This document shows, piece after piece, positions 7,466 through 14,770 of a DNA stretch of 16,475 nucleotides. This DNA comes from CAYNYF01 sp964401385 (GTDB lineage: Bacteria; Planctomycetota; Phycisphaerae; SM23-33): positions 1 through 16,475 of the forward strand of contig CAYNYF010000092.1 of NCBI GenBank assembly GCA_964401385.1. Direction: 5' to 3'. Under the pieces are notes generated by a model. That model worked only from the letters and a program-made list of their open reading frames with translations, did not search any database and was not told where the DNA came from. Position 1 is the first letter of the stretch. The number at the start of each line of letters is the position of its first letter. A program made the translations under genes and the position numbers.

Positions 7466-9721
7466 ATGAAACGTTGTCTGTTCGCGTTGTTCGCGGCGGT
7501 CGCCCTCTCGTCCGCCTGCGCGGCGGAAAATGAGTTCGTCAACCTCGGCCTCGGCGGCGGCGGCGGGATCTTTCAGGCGGTCAGCAGCCCGCACGACCCG
7601 GAGCTGATGTTCTGCTCGTCGGACATGTCCGGCGTCTACCGCAGCACCGACGGCGGGAAGCACTGGCGGATGCTGCCCTGGCGGCAGCTTTCCGGGGCGA
7701 TCACCTGGCCGATCGTCTTCCACCCGAGAGACCCGAACGTGCTGTACTGCATCCCCGGCGGCTGGGCCCGCCCGGCCATCAAGGTCAGCCGCGACAAGGG
7801 GCTCACGTGGAAGCCGCTGACGGAGAGGCTGCCGTGGGCGGAGAACGTCCCCCACGTGACCGCGCTGGGCATCGACCCGTCGGGCAAGGTGCTGCTGGTC
7901 AGCGCGGCCGAGGGACTCTTCCGCAGTGACGATGAGGGCAAGAGCTGGACGCAGGCCGAGGGCATCGACCAGCGCGCCATCGGCTTTGTCTTCGAGCGAG
8001 CCGGGCGGGGGAAGTTCTGGTACGCCGCCACGGCCGAGGGTCTCTTCCGCAGCGGCGACCTCGGCCGGACGTGGAAGCCCTGCCCGGCCAAGCCGCCGGG
8101 AGACAGGATCGTCGCCTTCTGCGGCGGCGCCGACGAGGAGGCCGGGCGGGTCGCCCTGTACTGCTCCGTGCCGACCAAGGACGCCGCGGGCAAGCTCGCC
8201 GGCGGCATCTATCGCTCGAGAGACCGCGGGCAGACCTGGCAGCGGGCGATGGGCAAGGGCATCAACACCTCCGTGGGTAAGAAGGGCGCCGGGCGGCGGG
8301 AAGTGCCCATTTACGCCTTTCTCGGCATGGCCGTCAACCAGACCAGAACCGTCTACGCCTACTGCTACGGCAACGGCGACCGCCCGCCGCACCACGACAC
8401 CGTCTACCGCACCGACGACGGCGGCGAGACTTGGCGGGCGGTGTGGTTCGACCGCTCCGGCTTCGAGGGATTCAACGTCAGCCTGAGCTGGATCCGCCTC
8501 GACCGCGGCCACGGCGACAGGCGGCTCAACTTCCTGGTCAACTCCCGCCACGGCAATTGCGTCGCCTTCACCGACATGATGTGCCTGTACCAGAGCCGCG
8601 ACGGCGGCAAGACCTGGCGGCAGTCCCACAGCCGCTGCGCCGAGGGCGCCCCCGCCGCGGGCAAGCGCTGGCGCGGCATCGGGCTGGAGATGACCACCAC
8701 CTGGCAGCTCAAGTTCGACCCGCACGACCCGAAGCGCGTGTACATCTGCTACACCGACATCGGCTTCGCCCGCAGCGTCGACCGCGGCAAGACGTGGTAC
8801 TGGGCGGCCCGCGGCAGCCCCTGGTCCAACACCTTCTACGACATCGCCTTCGACCCCGAAAAGCCGGGCGTGATCTACGCCGCCTGTGCCTACGAGCACG
8901 ACATCCCCGCCTGGAAGATGTCCCAGAGGGTCTACGGCGGCGGGGGCGTGTGCATCTCCACCGACTGGGGCGCGACCTGGAAGCCGATCTCGAAGGGCCT
9001 CCCGGCGGTCGGGGCGTGCACGGGCGTGGAGCTGGACCCGAACAGCCCGACCGAAAAGCGGACGCTGTACTGCAGCTTCTACGGCGGCGGCGTGTTCAAG
9101 TCGACCGACGGCGGGGCGACCTGGGCCGCCAGGAACAAGGGCCTGCGGACCGACGTGAACGACCACTTCACCGACATCCGCCTGCACGCCGACGGCACGC
9201 TGCTGGCCCTCTGCGGCGGCAAGAAGCTCGGCCGATACCAGCCCGTCGAGGTCAACGGCCTGTACAGGTCAACCGACGGCGGGGCGAGCTGGACCGACCT
9301 GACCAGGGACGTGAAGATGTACCTGCCGTACGGCTTTGACGTGCACCCGGACGACAGCAAAATCATTTACCTGTGCGTCTCGGCCGTGCCGCAAAACCAC
9401 GACGAGGCCGGCGTGTACAAGACCGTCGACGGCGGGGCCACCTGGGAGAAGCTGAAGATCGACTGGCCGGCGGGCGGGCCTTCCTGGCAGCACCCCAAGT
9501 GGCCCAACATCGACCCGTACAGGCCGGACCGCGTCTGGGTCTCCACCGGCACCCACGGCACCATGATCACCACCGACGCCGGCAGGACGTGGAAGCCCTT
9601 CGAGGGCATTCCCTTCCGGGGCGTCAGCCGCATCGCCGTGGACCCGGCCGATCACCAGAGAATCTGGGCGACGACCTTCGGCGGCGGCATCTGGCGCGGC
9701 CCGGCCGAGGGCACCGAATAG
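7466..9721 (+). CDS. Secreted double beta-propeller with 13 Asp boxes, paralog 2
   Basis: This encodes a 751-aa exported protein, a tandem paralog of the preceding gene. The signal peptide is MKRCLFALFAAVALSSACAA, with likely type I cleavage near Ala20. It has 13 Asp boxes at the same order and spacing as its twin, and the one degenerate in the twin is intact here (SRDGGKTW). Asp53 in SDMSG and Asp431 in YTDIG match Asp59 and Asp436 of the twin. Long stretches are near identical, such as the blocks PWSNTFYDIAFDP, VIYAACAYEHDIP, GACTGVELDPNSP and TLYCSFYGGGVFKSTDGG, and both proteins end with GGGIWRGPA. DNA identity is also high there, pointing to a duplication within this lineage rather than two separate acquisitions. 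The function may be glycan binding or GH74-like hydrolysis; neither is shown. The gene stops 28 nt before the scaffold gap, so the downstream operon partner is uncertain. Confidence 0.8.
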   Translation: MKRCLFALFAAVALSSACAAENEFVNLGLGGGGGIFQAVSSPHDPELMFCSSDMSGVYRSTDGGKHWRMLPWRQLSGAITWPIVFHPRDPNVLYCIPGGWARPAIKVSRDKGLTWKPLTERLPWAENVPHVTALGIDPSGKVLLVSAAEGLFRSDDEGKSWTQAEGIDQRAIGFVFERAGRGKFWYAATAEGLFRSGDLGRTWKPCPAKPPGDRIVAFCGGADEEAGRVALYCSVPTKDAAGKLAGGIYRSRDRGQTWQRAMGKGINTSVGKKGAGRREVPIYAFLGMAVNQTRTVYAYCYGNGDRPPHHDTVYRTDDGGETWRAVWFDRSGFEGFNVSLSWIRLDRGHGDRRLNFLVNSRHGNCVAFTDMMCLYQSRDGGKTWRQSHSRCAEGAPAAGKRWRGIGLEMTTTWQLKFDPHDPKRVYICYTDIGFARSVDRGKTWYWAARGSPWSNTFYDIAFDPEKPGVIYAACAYEHDIPAWKMSQRVYGGGGVCISTDWGATWKPISKGLPAVGACTGVELDPNSPTEKRTLYCSFYGGGVFKSTDGGATWAARNKGLRTDVNDHFTDIRLHADGTLLALCGGKKLGRYQPVEVNGLYRSTDGGASWTDLTRDVKMYLPYGFDVHPDDSKIIYLCVSAVPQNHDEAGVYKTVDGGATWEKLKIDWPAGGPSWQHPKWPNIDPYRPDRVWVSTGTHGTMITTDAGRTWKPFEGIPFRGVSRIAVDPADHQRIWATTFGGGIWRGPAEGTE

Positions 9722-9749
9722 ACAACCCGCCGCGGATGTGGAAGAATAT

Positions 9750-9849
9750 NNNNNNNNNNNNNNNNNNNNNNNNNNNNNNNNNNNNNNNNNNNNNNNNNNN
9801 NNNNNNNNNNNNNNNNNNNNNNNNNNNNNNNNNNNNNNNNNNNNNNNNN
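9750..9849. other. Scaffold gap of 100 N
   Basis: There are exactly 100 undetermined bases, the usual placeholder for a gap of unknown true size. Any open frame drawn across it is meaningless. At least the 5' part of the LamG-type gene that ends at 9996 is missing here. Confidence 0.98.
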
Positions 9850-9996
9850 ATGACGCCGCTGTCGGACGATCACAACAGCTACACGTCCACCATGCGGGAC
9901 GAGTTTTACATTTACAACCGCCCCCTGAACGTGGAAGAAATACAGGAGCACATCCAGCAAGTGAAGGCCAAGGCGGCGACGCAGCCGCGGGAGTGA
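9850..9996 (+). CDS. C-terminal fragment of a LamG/concanavalin A-like domain protein (5' part lost in gap)
   Basis: Forty-eight codons are visible, ending in TGA at 9994-9996. The segment MRDEFYIYNRPLNVEEIQEHI fits the C-terminal strand of LamG-type (concanavalin A-like) jelly-roll domains, whose typical end is 'DE-x-x-I/Y-N-R-A/P-L-x-x-x-E-I'. Such domains bind glycans or proteins in secreted proteins. The ATG at 9850 is only the first base of the right contig, not a start. The true protein is longer. The gene is probably co-transcribed with the SGNH gene that begins 5 nt later. Confidence 0.65.
   Translation: MTPLSDDHNSYTSTMRDEFYIYNRPLNVEEIQEHIQQVKAKAATQPRE
9989..9993 (+). promoter_or_regulatory. 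Shine-Dalgarno inside the end of the LamG gene
   Basis: GGGAG ends directly before the TGA of the upstream gene and 8 nt before ATG 10002. This arrangement suggests translational coupling of the two genes. Confidence 0.5.
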
Positions 9997-10001
9997 CGGA
10001 C

Positions 10002-11516
10002 ATGAAAAAAGCAGCGTATTTTGCGATGGCCGTGCTGGCGGTCTCGGCCGCGGACGCCGCCGCCCAGAAGCCCGCCGAGGAATACTGGGTCGAGCCGATG
10101 AAGAAGGCCCGCGCCAAGTTCACCGGGCAGGCGGGCACGGTCGCGCAGTTCGGCGACAGCATCACCATCACCATGGCATTTTTCGTGCCGCTGCAGGCCG
10201 ACATCAAGAACCTGCCGGCCGATCTGAAGGCCGCCCACGACTGGATGCGCGGCTACGTCCAGGCGCGCTGCTGGCGCGTGTGGAAGGGCGCGGCCTACGG
10301 CAACGAGGGCCGCACCACCACCACCTGGGCCCTGGCCAACATGGACGGCTGGCTGAAGAAGCTCAACCCCGAGGTGGCGCTGATCATGTGGGGCACCAAC
10401 GACAGCTACCTCGGGCCCCACCCGCCCAAGTACACCGAGAACCTCCGGGCGATCGTCGACAAGTGCCTGGCCAACGGCACCGTCCCCATCCTGTACACCA
10501 TCCCGCCGACCGGCAACCAGACCAACAACCCCAAGCAGACCCAGCACATCGAGTCGTTCGTCGCCGCCGCCCGCAGCGTGGCCGCCGAGAAGAAGATCCC
10601 GCTGATCGACTTCTACAAGGAGATGATGACCCGCCAGCCGACCGACTTCGCCAAGAAGCTGCTGGGAGACAACCTGCACCCGTCCTACCCGCAGCAGTAC
10701 CAGCGCGACTTCAGCGAGGTCGCCCTCAAGAACAGCGGCTACACGCTGCGGAACTATCTCACGCTGAAGGCTTACTACCGCGTCCACCAGCAGGTGCTCT
10801 CCAAGATCAAGTCCGCCCGCACGGCGGCGACGGAGTCGAGCTGGAAGGGTCCGACCTACAAGGGGATGCCGGCCGTTCTGGTCGCCAAGCTCGACCGCCC
10901 GCCCAAGATCGACGGCAAGCTGAACGACGCGGCGTGGAAGAAGGTCAAGCCGCTGGCGTTCCGGCTGCTGGACGGCGACACCCGCAAGCCGATCTGCCCG
11001 ACGCAGGCTTACCTGGCGGCCACCAAGGACGCCCTGTACGTCGCCTTCCGGTGCATGGACCCCAAGCCCGGCGGCGTGTTTAGCCAGAAGCGGGCCCGCG
11101 ACGACGCCGTCTGGCAGGACGACTCGGTGGAGGTCTTTTTCAGCGCCGGCCCGCGGGCGACCAATGACTACTACCAGCTCGTGGTGAACCCCGAGGGCTC
11201 GCAGCTCGACGCCTTCGCCCGCGACAACGACGCCTGGCAGCCGAAGGTGAAGATCGCCACCGCCGGCGGCAGCGACCACTGGTCGGTGGAGATCGCCATT
11301 CCCTTCGCCCAGATGAAGCTGCCCGAGGGCAAGGCCGCCCTGGCGGGCCCGTGGCGGCTGAACCTGTACCGCGCCCGCCCGGCCCGGCCGGGAGGGTTCG
11401 CCGAGGAAACGGCGCTGTCGCCGACGGAGAGTTCCTCCAACCACGTGCCGGCGCGGTTCGCGTTTGGCTTCTTCGAGGTTTTTGGCGCCAAGCTGCCCAA
11501 GCAGGCGGGCAAGTAG
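10002..11516 (+). CDS. Secreted SGNH/GDSL hydrolase with C-terminal CBM9-like domain
   Basis: This encodes a 504-aa exported protein. The signal peptide spans about residues 1-21 (MKKAAYF...SAADAAA). SGNH domain, residues about 25-280: GDS at 51-53 (nucleophile Ser53), the CWRVWKG...GN segment shared with the gene at 841, GTND at 131-134, and Asp223/His226 in DNLHPS. After His226 comes a conserved tail, HPSYPQQYQRDFSE and then SGYTLRNYLTL, nearly identical in the 841 protein. C-terminal residues about 290-495 resemble the CBM9/DOMON-like sugar-binding fold: IDGKLNDAAW near the start, then LYVAFRCMD and DDSVEVFF. The CBM9-like part suggests a polysaccharide target (inference). SGNH activity is probably deacylation. 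The start is 5 nt after the stop of the LamG fragment gene, and GGGAG overlaps that stop. Confidence 0.85.
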   Translation: MKKAAYFAMAVLAVSAADAAAQKPAEEYWVEPMKKARAKFTGQAGTVAQFGDSITITMAFFVPLQADIKNLPADLKAAHDWMRGYVQARCWRVWKGAAYGNEGRTTTTWALANMDGWLKKLNPEVALIMWGTNDSYLGPHPPKYTENLRAIVDKCLANGTVPILYTIPPTGNQTNNPKQTQHIESFVAAARSVAAEKKIPLIDFYKEMMTRQPTDFAKKLLGDNLHPSYPQQYQRDFSEVALKNSGYTLRNYLTLKAYYRVHQQVLSKIKSARTAATESSWKGPTYKGMPAVLVAKLDRPPKIDGKLNDAAWKKVKPLAFRLLDGDTRKPICPTQAYLAATKDALYVAFRCMDPKPGGVFSQKRARDDAVWQDDSVEVFFSAGPRATNDYYQLVVNPEGSQLDAFARDNDAWQPKVKIATAGGSDHWSVEIAIPFAQMKLPEGKAALAGPWRLNLYRARPARPGGFAEETALSPTESSSNHVPARFAFGFFEVFGAKLPKQAGK

Positions 11517-11569
11517 CCCGACGGCTGACGGACACACCGCACACACAATACTGGATAGGAGCAAGAGCG

Positions 11570-14467
11570 ATGGCAGGCGAGACACTGTTGGTCAAGATTC
11601 TGATCGTGGTGGCGGTTATGGCCTTGGCGGGGATGAGCCTGGCGGCCGGCGTCACCGAGACGTTGCAGCAGGGCATGAAGGGATACTCCGGCTGCATCAC
11701 GCGGACGATCGTGGCCGGCCGGCCGGCGAAGATCGAGGAGAAGGGCATCCTGCCGCTGCGGGGATCGAAGCACGGCTTCCACGTGCGCTTCGAGATGCCC
11801 GCCAACCTCGCCGGCAAGACGCTGGCCCGGGCCCGCCTGGAGCTGTTCCTGCCGGCGGCGCGCAAGCCGAACGCCTTCACGGAGCTGTTCTGCCACGAAG
11901 TGACGGCCGAAGGCGAGACGCTCAAGCTGGACGAGCAGACCGACTTTGACAACGGCCGGCGGCCGGGGGCGGTCGACTCGGTGGAGCTGTTCGCCCCGCC
12001 GCACGAGGGCTGGCAGCACTACCCGTGGCTGCCGCTGGGCGTGCCCAAGGGAGGCAAGTGGATCGCCTTCAACATCACCCCGTTGGCGGAGAAGTGGCTC
12101 AAGAACCCCTCCGCCAACCGCGGCGTGGTCATCGTCCCGACGGACTGCCCGAAGGAGAAGTTCCCCAGCACCTGGGAGATCGACATCCCCTCGGCCGCGG
12201 GGCGGGTGCCGGCCCGCCGACCGAGGCTCACCCTCGAGCTGGCCCCGCTGAAAAACGACGTCCTCGTCGGCATGACCAACGGCATGGTGCAGATCCTCGA
12301 CCGCTCGACGCGGTTCGCCTACCGCGGCGGATACGAGACGTCCCACAAGATGTCCATGGCCGCCAACGAACTGGAAGGCTTCCAGGTGGTGGTGTATCCG
12401 ATGCTGGCGGACCTGAAGAAGGTGCGCTTTACCTGGACCGACCTGAAAGGCGCCGGCGGCAGGAAGATCCCGGCCGAGGACGTCGAGTGCTTTATCGAGG
12501 ACTGGTACAAGCTGCGCCAGACCCGAGACGTCGACGAGATCATGTTCGCCGGAAAGCGGTACGAGGTGCCCGACCCGCTGCTCCCGGCCAAGCCCGTCAC
12601 CGTCCGCCGGCACATGCACACGCCGTTTTACTTCCGCGTGCGCACCCGCCCGGAGACGCCCGCGGGAAGCTACCGCGGCACGATCACCCTCCAGGCCGAG
12701 AAGGCCAAGCCGACCAAGCTGCCCCTGGAGGTGAAGGTGTGGCCGTTCGCCATCCCCCGGAAGTGGAACTTCCACACCGTAGGACAGTTCATCCAGGGCA
12801 CGTGCCAGAAGTTCCACGGAGCCGACTGGGGCGAGAAGCTCCGCAAGAAGTACTACGATTTCCTCATCGAGAACCGCTTCGCCCCGACCGAGCAGTACTC
12901 CCGGATCCTCTCGCCCCGGCAGGACCTGGGCGGGTGCCTGAAGCGCGGGGTGAACACGGTGTACCTGTCGGGGAACTTCAACGGCACCGAGGACGAGATG
13001 GTCCAGCTCAGCAGCGCCTACGAGCAGGTCAAGAAGCTCGGCGCCCTGGACCACGCGCTGGTCTACGTCGGCGACGAGACGAACAAGTGGGACGAGATGC
13101 ATCGCCGGGCGGACATCGTCCACGCCCGCCTGCCCGGGGCCATGGTCATGATCGGCGGGTCCGTGCCGCGGAAGGAGCTGATCGGGTACGTGGACATCTA
13201 CGACCCGATCATCGGCCCGAGCAAGACCTACGGCATCGAGGAGAAGGCGGCCGACATCGTCCGGCAGTCCCAGCAGCGCGGCGAGGAGTTTTACTGGTAC
13301 GTCTGCGTCGGCCCGAAGTACCCCTACCCCAACGTCATGCTGGAATACCCGCCGGTGATGGGGCGGGTGCTGTTCTGGATGACGTGGAAGTACGGCGTGA
13401 CCGGGTTTGAATACTACTGCTACAACATCTGGCACGACTGGAACTTCAACGCCGATCCGGCGAAGCGCTACCCCCAGGTCAAGTGGGTCGCCGACGGGTG
13501 GCAAAAGAAGACCAACATCAGCAACGGCGACGGCATGCTGTTCTACCCCGGGCCGATCTCCTCCCTGCGCTTCGAGGCCGTCCGCGACGGCGTCGAGGAG
13601 TGGGAGGCCCACCAGGTGCTGCGCGACTGCGTGGAGGCCGTCCGCCGGCGGAAGCATCCTTCCAAGTATCGAGCCCTGATCGCCAAGGCCGAGAAGCTGC
13701 TGGCCGTGAAGGACAACATCGTCGCCAGCTTCCGCCAGTACACCACCGACCCGGACGAGCTGCTGGCGGCGCGCGAGGAGGTGGCCGAGCTACTGGGAAG
13801 GTTCGTTCCCATCGTCCAGGACACCGAGAAGTGGGACGCCGGGGCGATGCGGCTGCACCGGGCCGCCGAGGTGCGGGTTGCGGCCCAGACGGCGCTGCGG
13901 CGGAAGATGCTCCGCCAGAGGCACCTGAAGGCCTGCGCGGCGACGAAGGTCGAGCCGCTCGCGCAGGCCAAGTGGGACGCGCTGTGGCCCAAGCGGGTGC
14001 TCTTCAGCCAGGACTTCGAGGGCCCCTCGCGCCCGGAGGCCGACTGGGAGGGCACCATCGTCTCCGACAACACCCCCAAGGGCAGCAAGCGCGCCCTGGC
14101 CGGCAAGACCGGCAACAAGTACTTCGCCCGGCGCATCCGGGTGGGGATGTACTACGACAACGCCCGGGCGGCGACGACCACCTGGGTGAAGTTCAAGTAC
14201 TTCATCAACAAGCCGCTGCCGGTCGGCGTGTTCGTCTTCGACATGACCCAGAGCGACAACTGGGCGTACACGATCGACAGCCCGACCGTCGGGAAGTGGA
14301 CCGAGGTGACGCTGAACGTCACCGAACTGTTCCGCAAGAAGGCCGGCGGGCGGGCCAAAATCCGCGGCGGCGACGCCATCGACGACGTCTTCGTCCACGC
14401 CGGCAAGCCCGGCGACAAGGAGCTGCGACTGCTGGTCGACGACGTGCAGTTGATCGGGTTGGACTAG
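11570..14467 (+). CDS. Secreted DNRLRE-like / DUF4091 (GH123-like) protein with C-terminal jelly-roll
   Basis: This encodes a 965-aa exported protein. TAGGAG (11556-11561) lies 8 nt before the ATG. A signal peptide spans about residues 1-25. Residues about 26-225 resemble the DNRLRE-like domain of the 841 protein: TLQQG and YSGC near the start, then an RFEMPANLAGKTLARARLEL strand pair. Residues about 235-700 match the DUF4091 pattern, a relative of GH123 (beta-N-acetylgalactosaminidases): a beta-sandwich, then a barrel-like part with Asp502-Glu503 in VYVGDE, then SLRFEAVRDGVEEWEAHQ near 664-682. GH123 enzymes use an adjacent Asp-Glu pair in substrate-assisted catalysis, so Asp502/Glu503 are candidate catalytic residues. 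Residues about 809-965 look like a carbohydrate-binding jelly-roll (VLFSQDFEGP... LLVDDVQL). The substrate is unproven. It lies 53 nt after the SGNH gene, probably in the same transcript. Confidence 0.8.
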   Translation: MAGETLLVKILIVVAVMALAGMSLAAGVTETLQQGMKGYSGCITRTIVAGRPAKIEEKGILPLRGSKHGFHVRFEMPANLAGKTLARARLELFLPAARKPNAFTELFCHEVTAEGETLKLDEQTDFDNGRRPGAVDSVELFAPPHEGWQHYPWLPLGVPKGGKWIAFNITPLAEKWLKNPSANRGVVIVPTDCPKEKFPSTWEIDIPSAAGRVPARRPRLTLELAPLKNDVLVGMTNGMVQILDRSTRFAYRGGYETSHKMSMAANELEGFQVVVYPMLADLKKVRFTWTDLKGAGGRKIPAEDVECFIEDWYKLRQTRDVDEIMFAGKRYEVPDPLLPAKPVTVRRHMHTPFYFRVRTRPETPAGSYRGTITLQAEKAKPTKLPLEVKVWPFAIPRKWNFHTVGQFIQGTCQKFHGADWGEKLRKKYYDFLIENRFAPTEQYSRILSPRQDLGGCLKRGVNTVYLSGNFNGTEDEMVQLSSAYEQVKKLGALDHALVYVGDETNKWDEMHRRADIVHARLPGAMVMIGGSVPRKELIGYVDIYDPIIGPSKTYGIEEKAADIVRQSQQRGEEFYWYVCVGPKYPYPNVMLEYPPVMGRVLFWMTWKYGVTGFEYYCYNIWHDWNFNADPAKRYPQVKWVADGWQKKTNISNGDGMLFYPGPISSLRFEAVRDGVEEWEAHQVLRDCVEAVRRRKHPSKYRALIAKAEKLLAVKDNIVASFRQYTTDPDELLAAREEVAELLGRFVPIVQDTEKWDAGAMRLHRAAEVRVAAQTALRRKMLRQRHLKACAATKVEPLAQAKWDALWPKRVLFSQDFEGPSRPEADWEGTIVSDNTPKGSKRALAGKTGNKYFARRIRVGMYYDNARAATTTWVKFKYFINKPLPVGVFVFDMTQSDNWAYTIDSPTVGKWTEVTLNVTELFRKKAGGRAKIRGGDAIDDVFVHAGKPGDKELRLLVDDVQLIGLD

Positions 14468-14770
14468 ATCGGGCGGACCAGCGCGTCGATGCCAATGCGG
14501 CGCCCCGCCGCCATTCGGGCGAGGAGAACACGAATTACGCGAATTGAAACGTGGATAACAGGCGCCATGCCTGTCGTAATGCTTCTTGTGAGAACGAGTT
14601 GCGCTGTCGTTGGTTGTTTCTTCCTCACATAATGTCGTTTTCGTGAAATTCGCTGTAATTCGTGTAATTCGTGGACTTCCTGTTCTCTGTCGCTGACAGC
14701 AAGGGTGCGTGCTGGGCGACTGTAACTCGCACGCCGCCGGGCGCATCCGGGAAGGGCAAAGGAGCTGGCA
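14468..14770. other. Intergenic spacer with a palindromic element
   Basis: These 303 nt contain no supported gene. The central part (14529-14673) is an AT-richer palindromic element, listed separately. The promoter of the gene at 14771 may lie here, but no clear boxes are visible. The spacing interrupts the close packing seen upstream, so the last gene may be a separate transcript. Confidence 0.5.
14529..14673. repeat. MITE-like palindromic element with CACGAATTACrCGAATT ends
   Basis: CACGAATTACGCGAATT (14529-14545) returns inverted at 14657-14673 with 16 of 17 bases matching. The right end is a perfect 9-nt tandem, TAATTCGTG twice (14656-14673). Inside is a hairpin ACAGGC/GCCTGT (14558-14574, 5-nt loop). 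No coding capacity is visible. This resembles short dispersed repeats common in planctomycete-type genomes. I see only one copy here, so mobility is inference. No target-site duplication is evident. Confidence 0.6.

Noticed and set aside
5091..9187. Two long minus-strand open frames opposite the propellers (5091-7220 and 7280-9187)
   Set aside because: They mirror the conserved plus-strand coding frames and have no recognisable domain or start context.
9738..9996. Frames drawn across the N run
   Set aside because: The gap size is a placeholder, so the reading frame across it has no meaning.
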